A DNA stretch of 12,569 bases from Eutrophocola sp049446715 (GTDB taxonomy: Bacteria > Pseudomonadota > Gammaproteobacteria > Pseudomonadales > Pseudohongiellaceae): positions 1-12,569 of the forward strand of contig JBMTQX010000075.1 in the NCBI GenBank assembly GCA_049446715.1. The letters are read 5' to 3'. Shown here piece by piece: positions 1 through 7,428 of the stretch; positions within the stretch are counted from its first letter, which is position 1, and each line of letters begins with the position of its first letter. Both the position numbers and the translations under genes were made by a program. The notes under the pieces were generated by a model. The model searched no databases and was not told the origin of the DNA. It saw nothing but the letters and a program-made list of their open reading frames with translations.

Positions 1-59
1 ACAAGCCGTAAGACAAGCAGTAGCACAAACTCCGAGCAGTTCCCGGAGTAGCAAGACCA

Positions 60-104
60 TTAAGGGAATTTTGCCGATACCGGCAAAATTCCCTTAAGTT
101 TTTT
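60..104 (+). terminator. strong intrinsic terminator of the gene upstream of the window
   Basis: Two perfectly complementary 17-base arms (60-76 and 81-97) enclose a 4-base loop and are followed by one G and six T (99-104), a classic rho-independent terminator for rightward transcription. One plus-strand frame is open from base 1 to a TAG at 49-51, nine bases before the stem, so the window may begin with the last 16 codons of an upstream gene. That tail is too short to identify. The stem separates that gene from the TonB receptor gene. Confidence 0.85.
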
Positions 105-133
105 CTGACAGGGTACTTCTTGTCTGAAGAAAA

Positions 134-176
134 GCCCCTGAGGGGCAGGCCAGTGACTGCCGGATCCGGCACTGGC
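134..176. repeat. two adjacent palindromes in the leader of the TonB receptor gene
   Basis: The first dyad has arms 134-138 and 142-146 (GCCCC/GGGGC, 3-base loop). The second has outer arms 149-155 and 170-176 (GCCAGTG/CACTGGC) around a 14-base perfect palindrome at 158-171 that reads TGCCGG-ATCCGGCA; inner and outer pairings compete. There is no T-run after either, so they are not terminators. They could be structured 5' leader RNA, operator half-sites, or a degenerate REP element, since GCCGGAT is the REP head. No function can be assigned from sequence alone. Confidence 0.4.
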
Positions 177-218
177 AAGAATGAACTGATTAATTTTTGA
201 CATGGTAAACCAAAGCCT

Positions 219-2777
219 ATGAAACGTAAGACCCTAACCCTGGCCATCGCCAGTGCTGTATTCACAAGCTCCGCCCTGTATGCCCAGGACGATGAGCTGC
301 AAAGTGCTTCTCGCCCTGCTCCCGGTGGCGACATCACGGAAATCGTCACCCTGGGTGAATATATTCCGGATGAAAAGCGCGCCACGGCCTCTGTCTCCAA
401 CGTGCTTGACGCCGAGGCGTTCTCGCGTGCCGGTGACAGCACAGTAGCCGAGGGTCTGAAACGCGTTTCCGGTCTTAATCTGGCCGGTGGAAAGTTTGTC
501 TATATCCGCGGCCTGGGTGAGCGTTATTCCAGTACTATCCTCAACGGCTCCACCCTGCCGAGCCCGGAGCCGATTCGTCGCGTGGTACCGCTGGACCTGT
601 TTCCGGCCAGCATCATCGACAGCGTCCTGGTGCAGAAAACCTTCAGTGCCCAGTACCCGGCGGAGTTTGCTGGTGGTGCCATCCAGATGCGCACCAAGGT
701 CGTCCCCGATGAGCCGTTCCTTGAAATCAAGAGCAGCGTCGGCTACTCCGGCAACACCTCGTTCCAGAACGGTTATACCTACAATGGCGGTGGCAAGGAC
801 TGGATGGGTGTGAATGACGGCACCCGTGATCTCCCTAATCTGCTCAATGATGCCATTTCCGGTAACCGGGAACTGCGTCGCAACAACATATTTTTCCAGA
901 ACGGGTTCAGTGCTCAGGAGCTGGAAGCGATTGGTGAAAGCCTGAACAACACCTATTCTGCCCAGCAGGAATCCATTCAGCCCGATGTGAGCGCTTCAGC
1001 CAGCTTTGGCAGCGCCTGGTATGGTGAAAACACCCGCATTGGGGGTATGGCCAACCTCAGCTACAGCAACACCTGGGACAGCATCACTGTCAGCCAGAAC
1101 ACCTATGTTGCTGACAATGAGGGTAACCTCAGCCAGCGCAATGACATGGACTTTGCATCCACGGAACATAGTGTTGACACCTCCCTGTTCCTGACCGGTG
1201 GTATCGAGTACAACGATGCCCATTCCCTGAAGGCCACGATTCTGCAAATCCGCAAGATGGATGACCTGGCCGGTGAGACGACAGGATTTCTGGCGACCGA
1301 GGGGCAGAATATCAGGACAACCCGACTGGAGTGGATCGAGCGCGACCTGTTATCCCAGCAACTGGAAGGCGAGCATATTTTTTATGACTGGAACGAGTTG
1401 ACCCTGAACTGGCACGTCAACGAATCCCGGGCCAAGCGCGATTCACCGGACTTTCGCCAGAATCGTTATGAATACGCACCACAGATTGACGACTTCGCTT
1501 ATGCGTTGCGCGCCGATGCCAACCAGCGCTGGTGGTCGGCCCTGGAAGACAACAACCAGGATGTGGGGGTGTCCGCGAAGATGTTCCTGGAAACGCCCTT
1601 CAACACCAATACGGAACTCTCCATGGGTATGACCCAGGTCAGGAAAGATCGTGAATCCCAGATCCGCCGTTTCCTGTTCCTAGCCAATGGTGCGGATATC
1701 ACGGGTTTTGATGTGCGCCGGTTGCCACTGGAACAGATCATGGTGCCGGAAAATATCAGCCGGTCCGGTTTTGAGTTGCGTGAAGGCACCCGTGCCACAG
1801 ATAACTACACGGCCGATCAGGAACTGGACGCCTGGTACGTGGAAGCCGATATCGAGCTGACCTATTTCCTTCGGCTGCTGGCCGGTGTCCGAGGCGAAGA
1901 GTCTGTGCAGACTGTCTCAACCTTCAACCTGTTCGATCCCGACCAGGCCATTGAAAGCCAGCTGGCCAGTGATGACCTGTTCCCGATTCTGACCGGTACC
2001 TGGATTCTCGATGACTACAACATGCAGGTTCGTGCCGGTTACTCGGAAACCATCTCCCGCCCGGATTTTCGTGAACTGTCACCGGCGCCGTTCATTGACC
2101 CGGTCACCGGCTTTGTTGTCGTGGGTAACCCGAATCTGACCGTAGGCTATATCGACAACTACGATCTGCGCTGGGAATGGTATTTCTCCGGCGATGAAAG
2201 CATTTCTGTCGGACTGTTCTACAAGGAATTCGAAACTCCGATCGAGGCCATCATCGAGCCGGGTGCGGCCAACCAGCGTACGTTCATCAACGCCCAGGCG
2301 GCTGACATACGCGGTATCGAGCTGGACGGTTTTCGCTGGCTGGACTTCATCAATCGTGACTGGGCCAACTGGTTTGTCGCAGCGAACCTGACCCTGATTG
2401 ATTCCGAAGTCTCCATCAAGCCGGAGGATTCCGGCCTGGTCACCAACACGACCCGCGCCCTGCAGGGCCAGGCGGATTACATCCTCAATATCCAGCTGGG
2501 TATGGATGACAACTTCCGCAACAAGGGTTCACTGGTATACCACATTACCGGCGAGAAAATTCGTGAAGTGGGTATCCTGGGCCAGCCTGATGTCTATGAC
2601 GAAGCCTACGGCGAGCTGGACTTCAACTACACCCGTATCATGGGTGATCACTGGACTCTTAATTTCCAGGCGAAAAACCTGCTGAACCAGAAGCGCGAAA
2701 CCACGCAGGGTGGCTTTGATGTGAACAGCTACTTCGAAGGCCGTTCCGCCAGTCTGGGGCTGGAGTACGTGTTCTGA
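219..2777 (+). CDS. TonB-dependent outer-membrane receptor
   Basis: This 852-residue protein is a TonB-dependent receptor, which imports scarce ligands such as siderophores, vitamins or glycans through the outer membrane using energy passed on by TonB-ExbB-ExbD. A signal peptide spans residues 1-22 (KRK, hydrophobic stretch, ALYA before QDD). A TonB-box-like stretch with EIVTLGEYI lies near residues 39-49. The plug domain runs from about 53 to 160 and contains KRVSGLNL, YIRGLGERY, LNG and the PLDLFPASIIDSV block. The rest is a beta barrel ending in the aromatic-rich LEYVF, with the terminal Phe typical of outer-membrane proteins. The ATG at 219 is fixed by the signal peptide, although the Shine-Dalgarno is weak. 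The plug resembles receptors that carry an RGLGERY...LPSPEP signature, whose ligand is often unknown. No TonB, ExbB or periplasmic-binding gene lies nearby, so the ligand cannot be inferred. The gene has its own terminator and appears monocistronic. Confidence 0.93.
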   Translation: MKRKTLTLAIASAVFTSSALYAQDDELQSASRPAPGGDITEIVTLGEYIPDEKRATASVSNVLDAEAFSRAGDSTVAEGLKRVSGLNLAGGKFVYIRGLGERYSSTILNGSTLPSPEPIRRVVPLDLFPASIIDSVLVQKTFSAQYPAEFAGGAIQMRTKVVPDEPFLEIKSSVGYSGNTSFQNGYTYNGGGKDWMGVNDGTRDLPNLLNDAISGNRELRRNNIFFQNGFSAQELEAIGESLNNTYSAQQESIQPDVSASASFGSAWYGENTRIGGMANLSYSNTWDSITVSQNTYVADNEGNLSQRNDMDFASTEHSVDTSLFLTGGIEYNDAHSLKATILQIRKMDDLAGETTGFLATEGQNIRTTRLEWIERDLLSQQLEGEHIFYDWNELTLNWHVNESRAKRDSPDFRQNRYEYAPQIDDFAYALRADANQRWWSALEDNNQDVGVSAKMFLETPFNTNTELSMGMTQVRKDRESQIRRFLFLANGADITGFDVRRLPLEQIMVPENISRSGFELREGTRATDNYTADQELDAWYVEADIELTYFLRLLAGVRGEESVQTVSTFNLFDPDQAIESQLASDDLFPILTGTWILDDYNMQVRAGYSETISRPDFRELSPAPFIDPVTGFVVVGNPNLTVGYIDNYDLRWEWYFSGDESISVGLFYKEFETPIEAIIEPGAANQRTFINAQAADIRGIELDGFRWLDFINRDWANWFVAANLTLIDSEVSIKPEDSGLVTNTTRALQGQADYILNIQLGMDDNFRNKGSLVYHITGEKIREVGILGQPDVYDEAYGELDFNYTRIMGDHWTLNFQAKNLLNQKRETTQGGFDVNSYFEGRSASLGLEYVF

Positions 2778-2793
2778 CCAGTACGCGGAAAGT

Positions 2794-2823
2794 AAAAAAG
2801 GCCGGCATTCGCCGGCCTTTTTT
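2794..2823. terminator. bidirectional intrinsic terminator
   Basis: A perfect 13-base stem (2794-2806 with 2811-2823) has a 4-base ATTC loop. The stem core GGCCGGC is flanked by A6 on the left and T6 on the right, so it ends transcription from both sides. It lies 16 bases after the TonB receptor stop codon and 20 bases beyond the stop of the leftward membrane-protein gene, serving both convergent genes. Confidence 0.93.
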
Positions 2824-2843
2824 CATCCCTGGTGATTCTGTGC

Positions 2844-3194
2844 TCAATCCAGCAGGATCAGCCGGGTGCTCATCCACACCAGCACCAGTGTGACCAGCAC
2901 CACCAGGAGCGCCAGCAGCGTATACAGCGCCAGCACGATGCGAGAGCCCAGTCGGGTCAGGAAATCATCGTGGGGCAGCACCGGGGGCGGAATGCGGCGG
3001 AACAGGTTCAGGAAGGCATACAGCATCATGCCCCACAGCACGAGCACCAGGGCGGGCTCCAGCCAGGCACTGTAGCGTGACGGGTCCCCCAGCAGGCTCA
3101 GCAGCACCCCGGCGAAACCAAGGGCGGCGAGCAGGATGGCGATCGGCCCTGCCCATTGCAGGCGGCAGGCCAGTTTGTGCAGCAAGAACAACAC
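2844..3194 (-). CDS. small three-helix membrane protein of unknown function
   Basis: This is a hypothetical inner-membrane protein of about 116 residues. Three hydrophobic segments are visible: around AGPIAILLAALGFAGVLL, around PALVLVLWGMMLYAFL, and around LALYTLLALLVVLVTLVLVW. A loop between the last two carries RRIPPPVLPHDDFLTRL, which is probably cytosolic because of its arginines. The open frame continues upstream to 3371, but that part overlaps the universal stress gene and its terminator, so a downstream start is likelier. I chose the GTG at 3192-3194, which has GGGA seven bases before it; a TTG at 3198-3200 is an alternative and no ATG is available. I do not recognise the family. The start lies only about 17 bases past the terminator hairpin of the stress gene, so expression probably depends on read-through or on a promoter within that gene. 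Confidence 0.6.
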   Translation of the reverse strand: MLFLLHKLACRLQWAGPIAILLAALGFAGVLLSLLGDPSRYSAWLEPALVLVLWGMMLYAFLNLFRRIPPPVLPHDDFLTRLGSRIVLALYTLLALLVVLVTLVLVWMSTRLILLD

Positions 3195-3211
3195 GATCAA
3201 ATCCCGGGTAT

Positions 3212-3243
3212 AAAAAAACCTGCAGCAAGACTGCAGGTTTTTT
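3212..3243 (-). terminator. intrinsic terminator after the universal stress gene
   Basis: Stem arms 3213-3225 and 3231-3243 (CCTGCAG/CTGCAGG extended by A6/T6) enclose a 5-base loop. Read leftward, the stem is followed by seven T. It sits 30 bases after the stop of the universal stress gene and just before the presumed start of the small membrane-protein gene. It is symmetric enough to work on both strands and may act as a partial terminator that sets the ratio of the two products. Confidence 0.85.
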
Positions 3244-3273
3244 GGCCGGTGCGCAAATCGCGCGCGAGCTTGC

Positions 3274-3711
3274 TCAGTCTTCGATATGAACGACCAGAAG
3301 ATCGCAGCTGGTACCGTGGGTGACACTGGATAACCTCGAGCCGAACAGCAGCTCCCAGCCGTGACGCCCATGGCCGCCCATGATGATCAGGTCGGCATCG
3401 ATGGATTTGGCCAGTTCCCGGATTTCACGGGCAGGCTGGCCCAGCACGGCATGTAGCCGGCTTTCCGAAATACCGACATTGGTGCCCATCTCCCGCAGGT
3501 TCGACTTGGCCTGCTTGGTGACTTCTTCATGCAGGCCTTCGATGTCGACGCTGGTCACTTCCACCGCATAACCCACGGCAATGTTTTCGATGACATGCAC
3601 CATGCTCAGTTCAGCATCGTTTTGCTTGGCGATGGTCCTGGCCTTGTCCAGGATAATGGCCGAATCCTTCGTCAGGTCCACGGCCACCAGAATATTCTTG
3701 TAGAGTGACAT
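3274..3711 (-). CDS. universal stress protein, UspA-like single domain
   Basis: This 145-residue protein is a cytosolic Usp-fold protein of the kind induced by starvation and other growth-arresting stresses. The N-terminal strand YKNILVAVDLT closely matches the start of E. coli UspA (YKHILIAVDLS). The middle region has LSMVHV, and the C-terminal core has DADLIIMGGHGRHGWELLFGS followed by the LLVVHI strand. The glycine-rich loop is close to the ATP-binding G-2x-G-9x-G(S/T) motif, but only eight residues separate the second and third glycines. That spacing aligns better with UspA-type proteins, which do not bind ATP, so nucleotide binding is uncertain. The start at 3711 is preferred over an upstream one at 3801 because GGGGGA sits seven bases before it and the family begins here. 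The gene points away from the DUF4265-like gene, with about 200 bases between them. Confidence 0.92.
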   Translation of the reverse strand: MSLYKNILVAVDLTKDSAIILDKARTIAKQNDAELSMVHVIENIAVGYAVEVTSVDIEGLHEEVTKQAKSNLREMGTNVGISESRLHAVLGQPAREIRELAKSIDADLIIMGGHGRHGWELLFGSRLSSVTHGTSCDLLVVHIED

Positions 3712-3915
3712 TCGGTTTCCCCCTGTTGGGTCGTGCTTTTGCCAATTCAGTGGAGAGATTACGCGCCGGGACAACAAGAGGACTTGATCTGGCGCAAACA
3801 CCGCAAAGAGCCCAGAGCGGGATGAAAGCGGACGGGCAGCCTGTTACCATGCGCCCGGGAAAATTCAAGCCAAAACCGCCGTGACGGGCCAGGCGGACAG
3901 ACGGTAGAAGGCACC

Positions 3916-4416
3916 ATGACAGACACTAACGACAAACCGACCGGCTGGCTGCAGCTGGTGGCTGGCAGCAATGACCAGGGCATGCCGATCATGGAGAAGC
4001 TGCCGGTGCGCATCCTTGAGCTGGGCCAGTTCGAGTTGCTGCGTTCCCCCCTCTTTGTCCGTGACCTAGCCGCCGGAGATATTTTCACCGTGGAAGACAG
4101 TAACCCGGCCGACTACCGGGTCCTGCGCCGCAGCGGTAATCTGGCCATTCGCGTGTTTCGTAAAGACAACATCAGCCTGTTGGAACAAAACCTGACGCCG
4201 GAAGTGGAAAAGCAGGGCGGTTCGCTGGACCTGCAAACCGACCGGGCCCTGGTCTACAGCATCCATGTCAATGTCGGTTTTGCTGATATCGAGCGGCTCT
4301 TTGATGGCATCATGGCCAATTACACCGACTCGGTCTGGTATTATGGCAACATCTACGATCGGGAAGACGGCACCACGCCACTGCACTGGTGGGACGCCTT
4401 CCTGAATGAAATCTGA
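3916..4416 (+). CDS. DUF4265-like protein of unknown function
   Basis: This is a soluble protein of 166 residues with no signal peptide or membrane segment. The layout fits DUF4265: a first part with RSPLFVRDLAAGDIFTVED followed by YRVLRRSGNLAIRVF, then ALVYSIHVNVGFADIERLFD with a tryptophan-tyrosine pair, WYYGN. This assignment rests on remembered family patterns and is tentative; the function of DUF4265 is unknown. The ATG has GAAGG four bases upstream. The gene ends 19 bases before yaaA with no terminator between, so the two are probably co-transcribed. The roughly 200 bases upstream, shared with the divergent Usp gene, should hold promoters for both, but I could not pick convincing hexamers there. 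Confidence 0.7.
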   Translation: MTDTNDKPTGWLQLVAGSNDQGMPIMEKLPVRILELGQFELLRSPLFVRDLAAGDIFTVEDSNPADYRVLRRSGNLAIRVFRKDNISLLEQNLTPEVEKQGGSLDLQTDRALVYSIHVNVGFADIERLFDGIMANYTDSVWYYGNIYDREDGTTPLHWWDAFLNEI

Positions 4417-4435
4417 TAGCTAGAATAAAATTGAT

Positions 4436-5206
4436 ATGTTGATCGTTATTTCACCTGCAAAAACACTCGACCTGGAATCCCCGTACAAGGCTCCCACGCT
4501 GACCCAGCCGGAATTCCTCACGGATACCCGCAAGCTGGTCAAAGTGATGCGTGGCTACTCGGCGGAAGGCCTGGGCAAGCTCATGCATACCAGTGAAGCC
4601 ATCAGCACCCTAAACGAGGCGCGGTTCAAGCAGTGGAAAACCCCGTTCAATGAGGCCAATTCACGCCCGTCCATCTTCACCTTCAAGGGTGATGTCTACA
4701 CCGGGCTGGAGATCGAGAACTTTTCCGCCGCCGACCTGAAATACGCCCAGAAACACCTGCGTATTCTGTCCGGGCTTTATGGCGCGCTGAAACCGCTCGA
4801 CCTGATGCAGGCTTACCGGCTGGAGATGGGAATTGATCTGCAAAATGAGCGTGGCAAGAACCTGTACGCGTTCTGGGGCGACAAGATCACGAAGCACATC
4901 AACAGTGAGATGAAAGCGGCCAGCGACGACCTGCTGGTCAACCTGGCGTCCAATGAATATTTCAACGTGCTGGATAAAAAGCGGATCGAGGCTGACATCG
5001 TGACACCGGTGTTCAAGGATTACAGCAACGGCAAGTACAAGGTGATCAGCTTCTTTGCCAAGAAAGCGCGTGGCCGGATGGCCGCGTGGATTCTCCAGAA
5101 CCGGGTTGAGGACCCGGCGGCCTTATCCGGCTTTGACCGTGATGGCTATACCTTCAGTAAAGGGGATTCGACAGCGGCTAAACCGGTCTTTTTACGCAAG
5201 CCATAA
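4436..5206 (+). CDS. yaaA: peroxide stress protein YaaA (DUF328)
   Basis: YaaA is a cytosolic DNA-binding protein of the OxyR regulon in E. coli that lowers free intracellular iron and so limits Fenton damage during hydrogen peroxide stress. The 256-residue length and sequence match the E. coli protein closely from end to end: MLIVISPAKTLD at the N-terminus, FKGDVYTGL near 84, LRILSGLYGALKPLDLMQ near 108-125, YRLEMGI, LYAFWGD, NLASNEYF, and VISFFAKKARG near 203-213. The start is fixed by homology, though the Shine-Dalgarno is poor (AGAA about 11 bases upstream). It follows the DUF4265-like gene by 19 bases, suggesting translation within a shared transcript. No OxyR site could be recognised by eye. 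No intrinsic terminator follows; an imperfect stem at 5195-5218 lacks a T-run. Confidence 0.96.
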   Translation: MLIVISPAKTLDLESPYKAPTLTQPEFLTDTRKLVKVMRGYSAEGLGKLMHTSEAISTLNEARFKQWKTPFNEANSRPSIFTFKGDVYTGLEIENFSAADLKYAQKHLRILSGLYGALKPLDLMQAYRLEMGIDLQNERGKNLYAFWGDKITKHINSEMKAASDDLLVNLASNEYFNVLDKKRIEADIVTPVFKDYSNGKYKVISFFAKKARGRMAAWILQNRVEDPAALSGFDRDGYTFSKGDSTAAKPVFLRKP

Positions 5207-5219
5207 ACCGGGTTTGCGC

Positions 5220-5435
5220 CTACACGCCGATCCTGTTCAGGGCATTGATGAATTCACGCCGCAGGGCGGCAGCTTTCGGGTGTTCCTCTTCCACTTCTTG
5301 CAATAACAGCTCGGCTGTTTCCGTGAAACTGGCGGGAGGTTTCAGGCCTTCCCATTCACTCAATTCACTTTTCATGCGCGCTAGCGCGGCTTCCTGCTGC
5401 GGGCTAGTGTCGCTGTCCGCAACCTTTTCATGCAA
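5220..5435 (-). CDS. small acidic protein, possibly DUF4404-like, start unclear
   Basis: This frame encodes about 71 residues from a TTG at 5433-5435, rich in Glu and Ala and predicted helical, with a C-terminal block EEEHPKAAALRREFINALNRIGV. That block recalls DUF4404, in which a ...HP..A.ALR..I.ALA.IGI ending follows a helical LH.EL N-terminus. No ATG or GTG exists in frame back to the stop at about 5510. The TTG has no Shine-Dalgarno and would cut off the residues GLITQL that look like part of the family N-terminus. An ATT at 5454-5456 would give that fuller start but is a very rare initiator. It may therefore be a real gene with an unusual start, or a gene that has lost its start codon. 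It converges with yaaA, 13 bases away, and is divergent from the DUF938 gene. Confidence 0.5.
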   Translation of the reverse strand: MHEKVADSDTSPQQEAALARMKSELSEWEGLKPPASFTETAELLLQEVEEEHPKAAALRREFINALNRIGV

Positions 5436-5536
5436 TTGTGTGATGAGACCGGCAATGTGGCTTTTTGGCCTTATTTTGATTTTCCGTGATTCTGGTAGAT
5501 TGAGCGTATCGTATTATCGCGCGACCCTATTGTGTT

Positions 5537-6148
5537 ATGTCAAAACCCTTCTCCGAGGCCTGTGAGAACAACAAGGTCCCCATACTTGCCGTGATCAGCG
5601 GCTATTTTTCAGCTGGCGATATCATCCTTGAGATTGGCAGTCTGACCACCCAGCATGTGCAGTATTTTGCCAGGCAGATGCCCAGGGTGACATGGCAACC
5701 CTCCGACATTAAAGCCAACCTGGACACGGTCCGGGCCGGGCTGGCCGGGGTCGACCTGGACAATATCCTGCCGCCCCTGCCACTCGATGTGACCGATGAC
5801 TCCTGGCCGCTGGTGATGGCTGATGGCGTTTTCAGTGCCAATACGCTGCATATCATGCCCGAATCTCACATTGGCCGGTTCTTCCGAGGTGTCGGCACCG
5901 TGCTGGCGCCCCAGGGACACCTGTGCGTGTATGGACCGTTCAACTACAACGGTCAATACACCAGTGAAAGCAATGCGCGTTTTGACCAGTGGCTTAAAGC
6001 CCAGGGCCGCCATGGCGGTATTCGGGATTTTGAAGTGGTGAACGCGCACGCAACCCAGGAAGGCCTGGTGCTCGTGGCCGATCATGAAATGCCTGCCAAT
6101 AACCGTATGCTGGTCTGGCAGAAAAGGCTTAACTATTTTCCTGTCTGA
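5537..6148 (+). CDS. DUF938 family protein, methyltransferase-like, with altered SAM motif
   Basis: This 203-residue cytosolic protein belongs to DUF938, a family with a class I SAM-dependent methyltransferase fold and no established substrate. It starts with the family opening KPFSEACENNKVPIL, then has ILEIG at about 30-34, WQPSD at 53-57, SANTLHIM at 100-107, and LCVYGPFNYNGQ followed by TSESNARFDQWLK at about 129-154. The SAM-binding loop is normally GSGTGQH in this family as I recall it; here residues 34-40 read GSLTTQH, with two glycines replaced. The protein is otherwise intact and well conserved, so the change may alter cofactor use rather than mark decay. The ATG at 5537 matches the family start, but there is no clear Shine-Dalgarno. 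Its last 20 bases overlap the end of the convergent FemAB-like gene. Confidence 0.88.
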   Translation: MSKPFSEACENNKVPILAVISGYFSAGDIILEIGSLTTQHVQYFARQMPRVTWQPSDIKANLDTVRAGLAGVDLDNILPPLPLDVTDDSWPLVMADGVFSANTLHIMPESHIGRFFRGVGTVLAPQGHLCVYGPFNYNGQYTSESNARFDQWLKAQGRHGGIRDFEVVNAHATQEGLVLVADHEMPANNRMLVWQKRLNYFPV

Positions 6149-7283
6149 ACGGCAGGTAGTTGGCCGCTTCCTGCTGGTAACGGCGCACATAATCCGCTTC
6201 CTCATCCAGAAAGCGCCTGATGGCCGCATCAAAATCAGGATGGTCTATCCAGTGGTTTGACCAGGTCAGCACCGGCTCAAAGCCGCGCTGGATCTTATGC
6301 TCGCCCTGGGCGCCGGAATCAAAGCGCTGCAGTCCTTTTTCAATACAGTAATCAATGCCCTGGTAGTAGCAGGTTTCAAAATGCAGGAACTGGTACTCCT
6401 CGGTGCAACCCCAGTAGCGGCCGTACAGGGTATCGCTGCCAATGAAACTGAGCGCGCCGGCAATATACTGCCCGTCTTTTTTCGCCATCACCAGTAGCAA
6501 GCGGTCGGGCAAGGCGCGACCAATCAGGGTGAAGAACTCTTCGGTCAGGTACGGCGCCCGGCCCCGAACGAAATAGGTACTCTGGTAAAACCGGTAGAAC
6601 TGCTGCCAGTGTTCGTCCGTGATATCCCCCCCGGTGAGCATGTCAAACGTGATACCGGCATCGACAATTTTCTGGCGCTCCTTGCGCAGGTTCTTGCGTT
6701 TGCGGGAGCTGAAACGGACGAGAAAGTCGTCAAAAGTCTTAAAGCCCTTGTTAAACCACTGGTACTGGCAGCCCACGCGGGATTGCATGCCCAATTCGGC
6801 AAAGGCGGCGCATTCGGCTTCCTCGGGAAACAGCAGATGCCAGCTCGAGGCCTTCAGGCTTTGTGCCTGCTTCGGGATGTAGTGACTGATCAGGCGCCTG
6901 ATTTCCGTCACATCTTCGCCAGGGGCCATGCACAGGCGCGGTCCCGGGCAGGGGGTAAACGGAATGGCCGAGACCAGCTTGGGGTAATAGTTCATGCCAT
7001 GGCGCTGGTAGGCATCGGCCCAGGACCAGTCAAACACATACTCTCCGCTGGAGTTATCCTTGAGGAATAGCGGCAGCAAGGCGACAGCCTCTGACGTCCC
7101 GGTGTCGGTTTCTCTTTCAACGACAGCATGAAAGGGCTGCCAGCCAGTCATGGCGGTGGTGCTGCGGCTGTCTTCCAGCGCCAGAAAAAACCCGTGCTGC
7201 AGGAAGGGGTAGGCGTCACCGGCCAGGGCGTTCCAGGTTTCAGGCGCGATCTCCCGAATGCTGGTCAGGAAGCGCAGATGCAT
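6129..7283 (-). CDS. FemAB-like GNAT-fold acyltransferase (PF04339 family)
   Basis: This protein of about 384 residues matches the FemAB-like family PF04339 (formerly DUF482), often labelled GNAT N-acetyltransferase or peptidoglycan biosynthesis protein. True biochemical function is unproven. Visible family features are WNALAG near the N-terminus, WADAYQRHGMNYYPKL near 86-100, FSSRKRKNLRKER near 191-203, RYWG, LHFETCYYQGIDYCI, and the C-terminal FDSGAQGEHKIQRGFEP block. There is no signal peptide, so it is probably cytosolic. I start at the ATG at 7281-7283 because the family begins with a short lead into RFLTSI. A TTG at 7305-7307, with GGAG five bases before it, has a better ribosome site and would add eight residues; a GTG at 7340 is also open. 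Its 3' end overlaps that of the DUF938 gene on the other strand by 20 bases. Confidence 0.87.
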   Translation of the reverse strand: MHLRFLTSIREIAPETWNALAGDAYPFLQHGFFLALEDSRSTTAMTGWQPFHAVVERETDTGTSEAVALLPLFLKDNSSGEYVFDWSWADAYQRHGMNYYPKLVSAIPFTPCPGPRLCMAPGEDVTEIRRLISHYIPKQAQSLKASSWHLLFPEEAECAAFAELGMQSRVGCQYQWFNKGFKTFDDFLVRFSSRKRKNLRKERQKIVDAGITFDMLTGGDITDEHWQQFYRFYQSTYFVRGRAPYLTEEFFTLIGRALPDRLLLVMAKKDGQYIAGALSFIGSDTLYGRYWGCTEEYQFLHFETCYYQGIDYCIEKGLQRFDSGAQGEHKIQRGFEPVLTWSNHWIDHPDFDAAIRRFLDEEADYVRRYQQEAANYLPFRQENS

Positions 7284-7373
7284 GGTGGGTGGGGATTCAG
7301 TTGGCAAGAAAACTCCGGTTGCCGGGTCAATCAAAAACACTGGTGGTCATTGTAATCATCTCAGGGCGCATTC

Positions 7374-7409
7374 TGTAGGTCGGTATCGGGCGTAGCCCGT
7401 TTGCCGACA
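7374..7409. repeat. REP-like palindrome A
   Basis: The element opens with TGTAGGTCGG and closes with TTGCCGACA. CGGGC and GCCCG pair around a 3-base GTA loop, with an imperfect internal bulge and an outer TCGG/CCGA pairing. The opening and closing sequences strongly resemble gammaproteobacterial REP and BIME units (TGTAGG...CCGACA). Confidence 0.6.
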
Positions 7410-7428
7410 TGACGATCAGGCTGAATGG

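Noticed and set aside
197..202. TTGACA as a -35 box for the TonB receptor gene
   Set aside because: A -10 at normal spacing would fall at about 220, inside the coding region.
3195..3371. Longer N-terminus for the small membrane protein
   Set aside because: It would run through the terminator hairpin and overlap the Usp coding region by about 100 bases.
5195..5218. Stem at the end of yaaA as a terminator
   Set aside because: The 8-base stem has no T-run after it on either strand and includes the yaaA stop codon.
5609..6232. 207-codon minus-strand ORF opposite the DUF938 gene
   Set aside because: It is fully antisense to a recognised family, has no domain I know, and shows the Arg/His/Gln-rich composition of a shadow frame.
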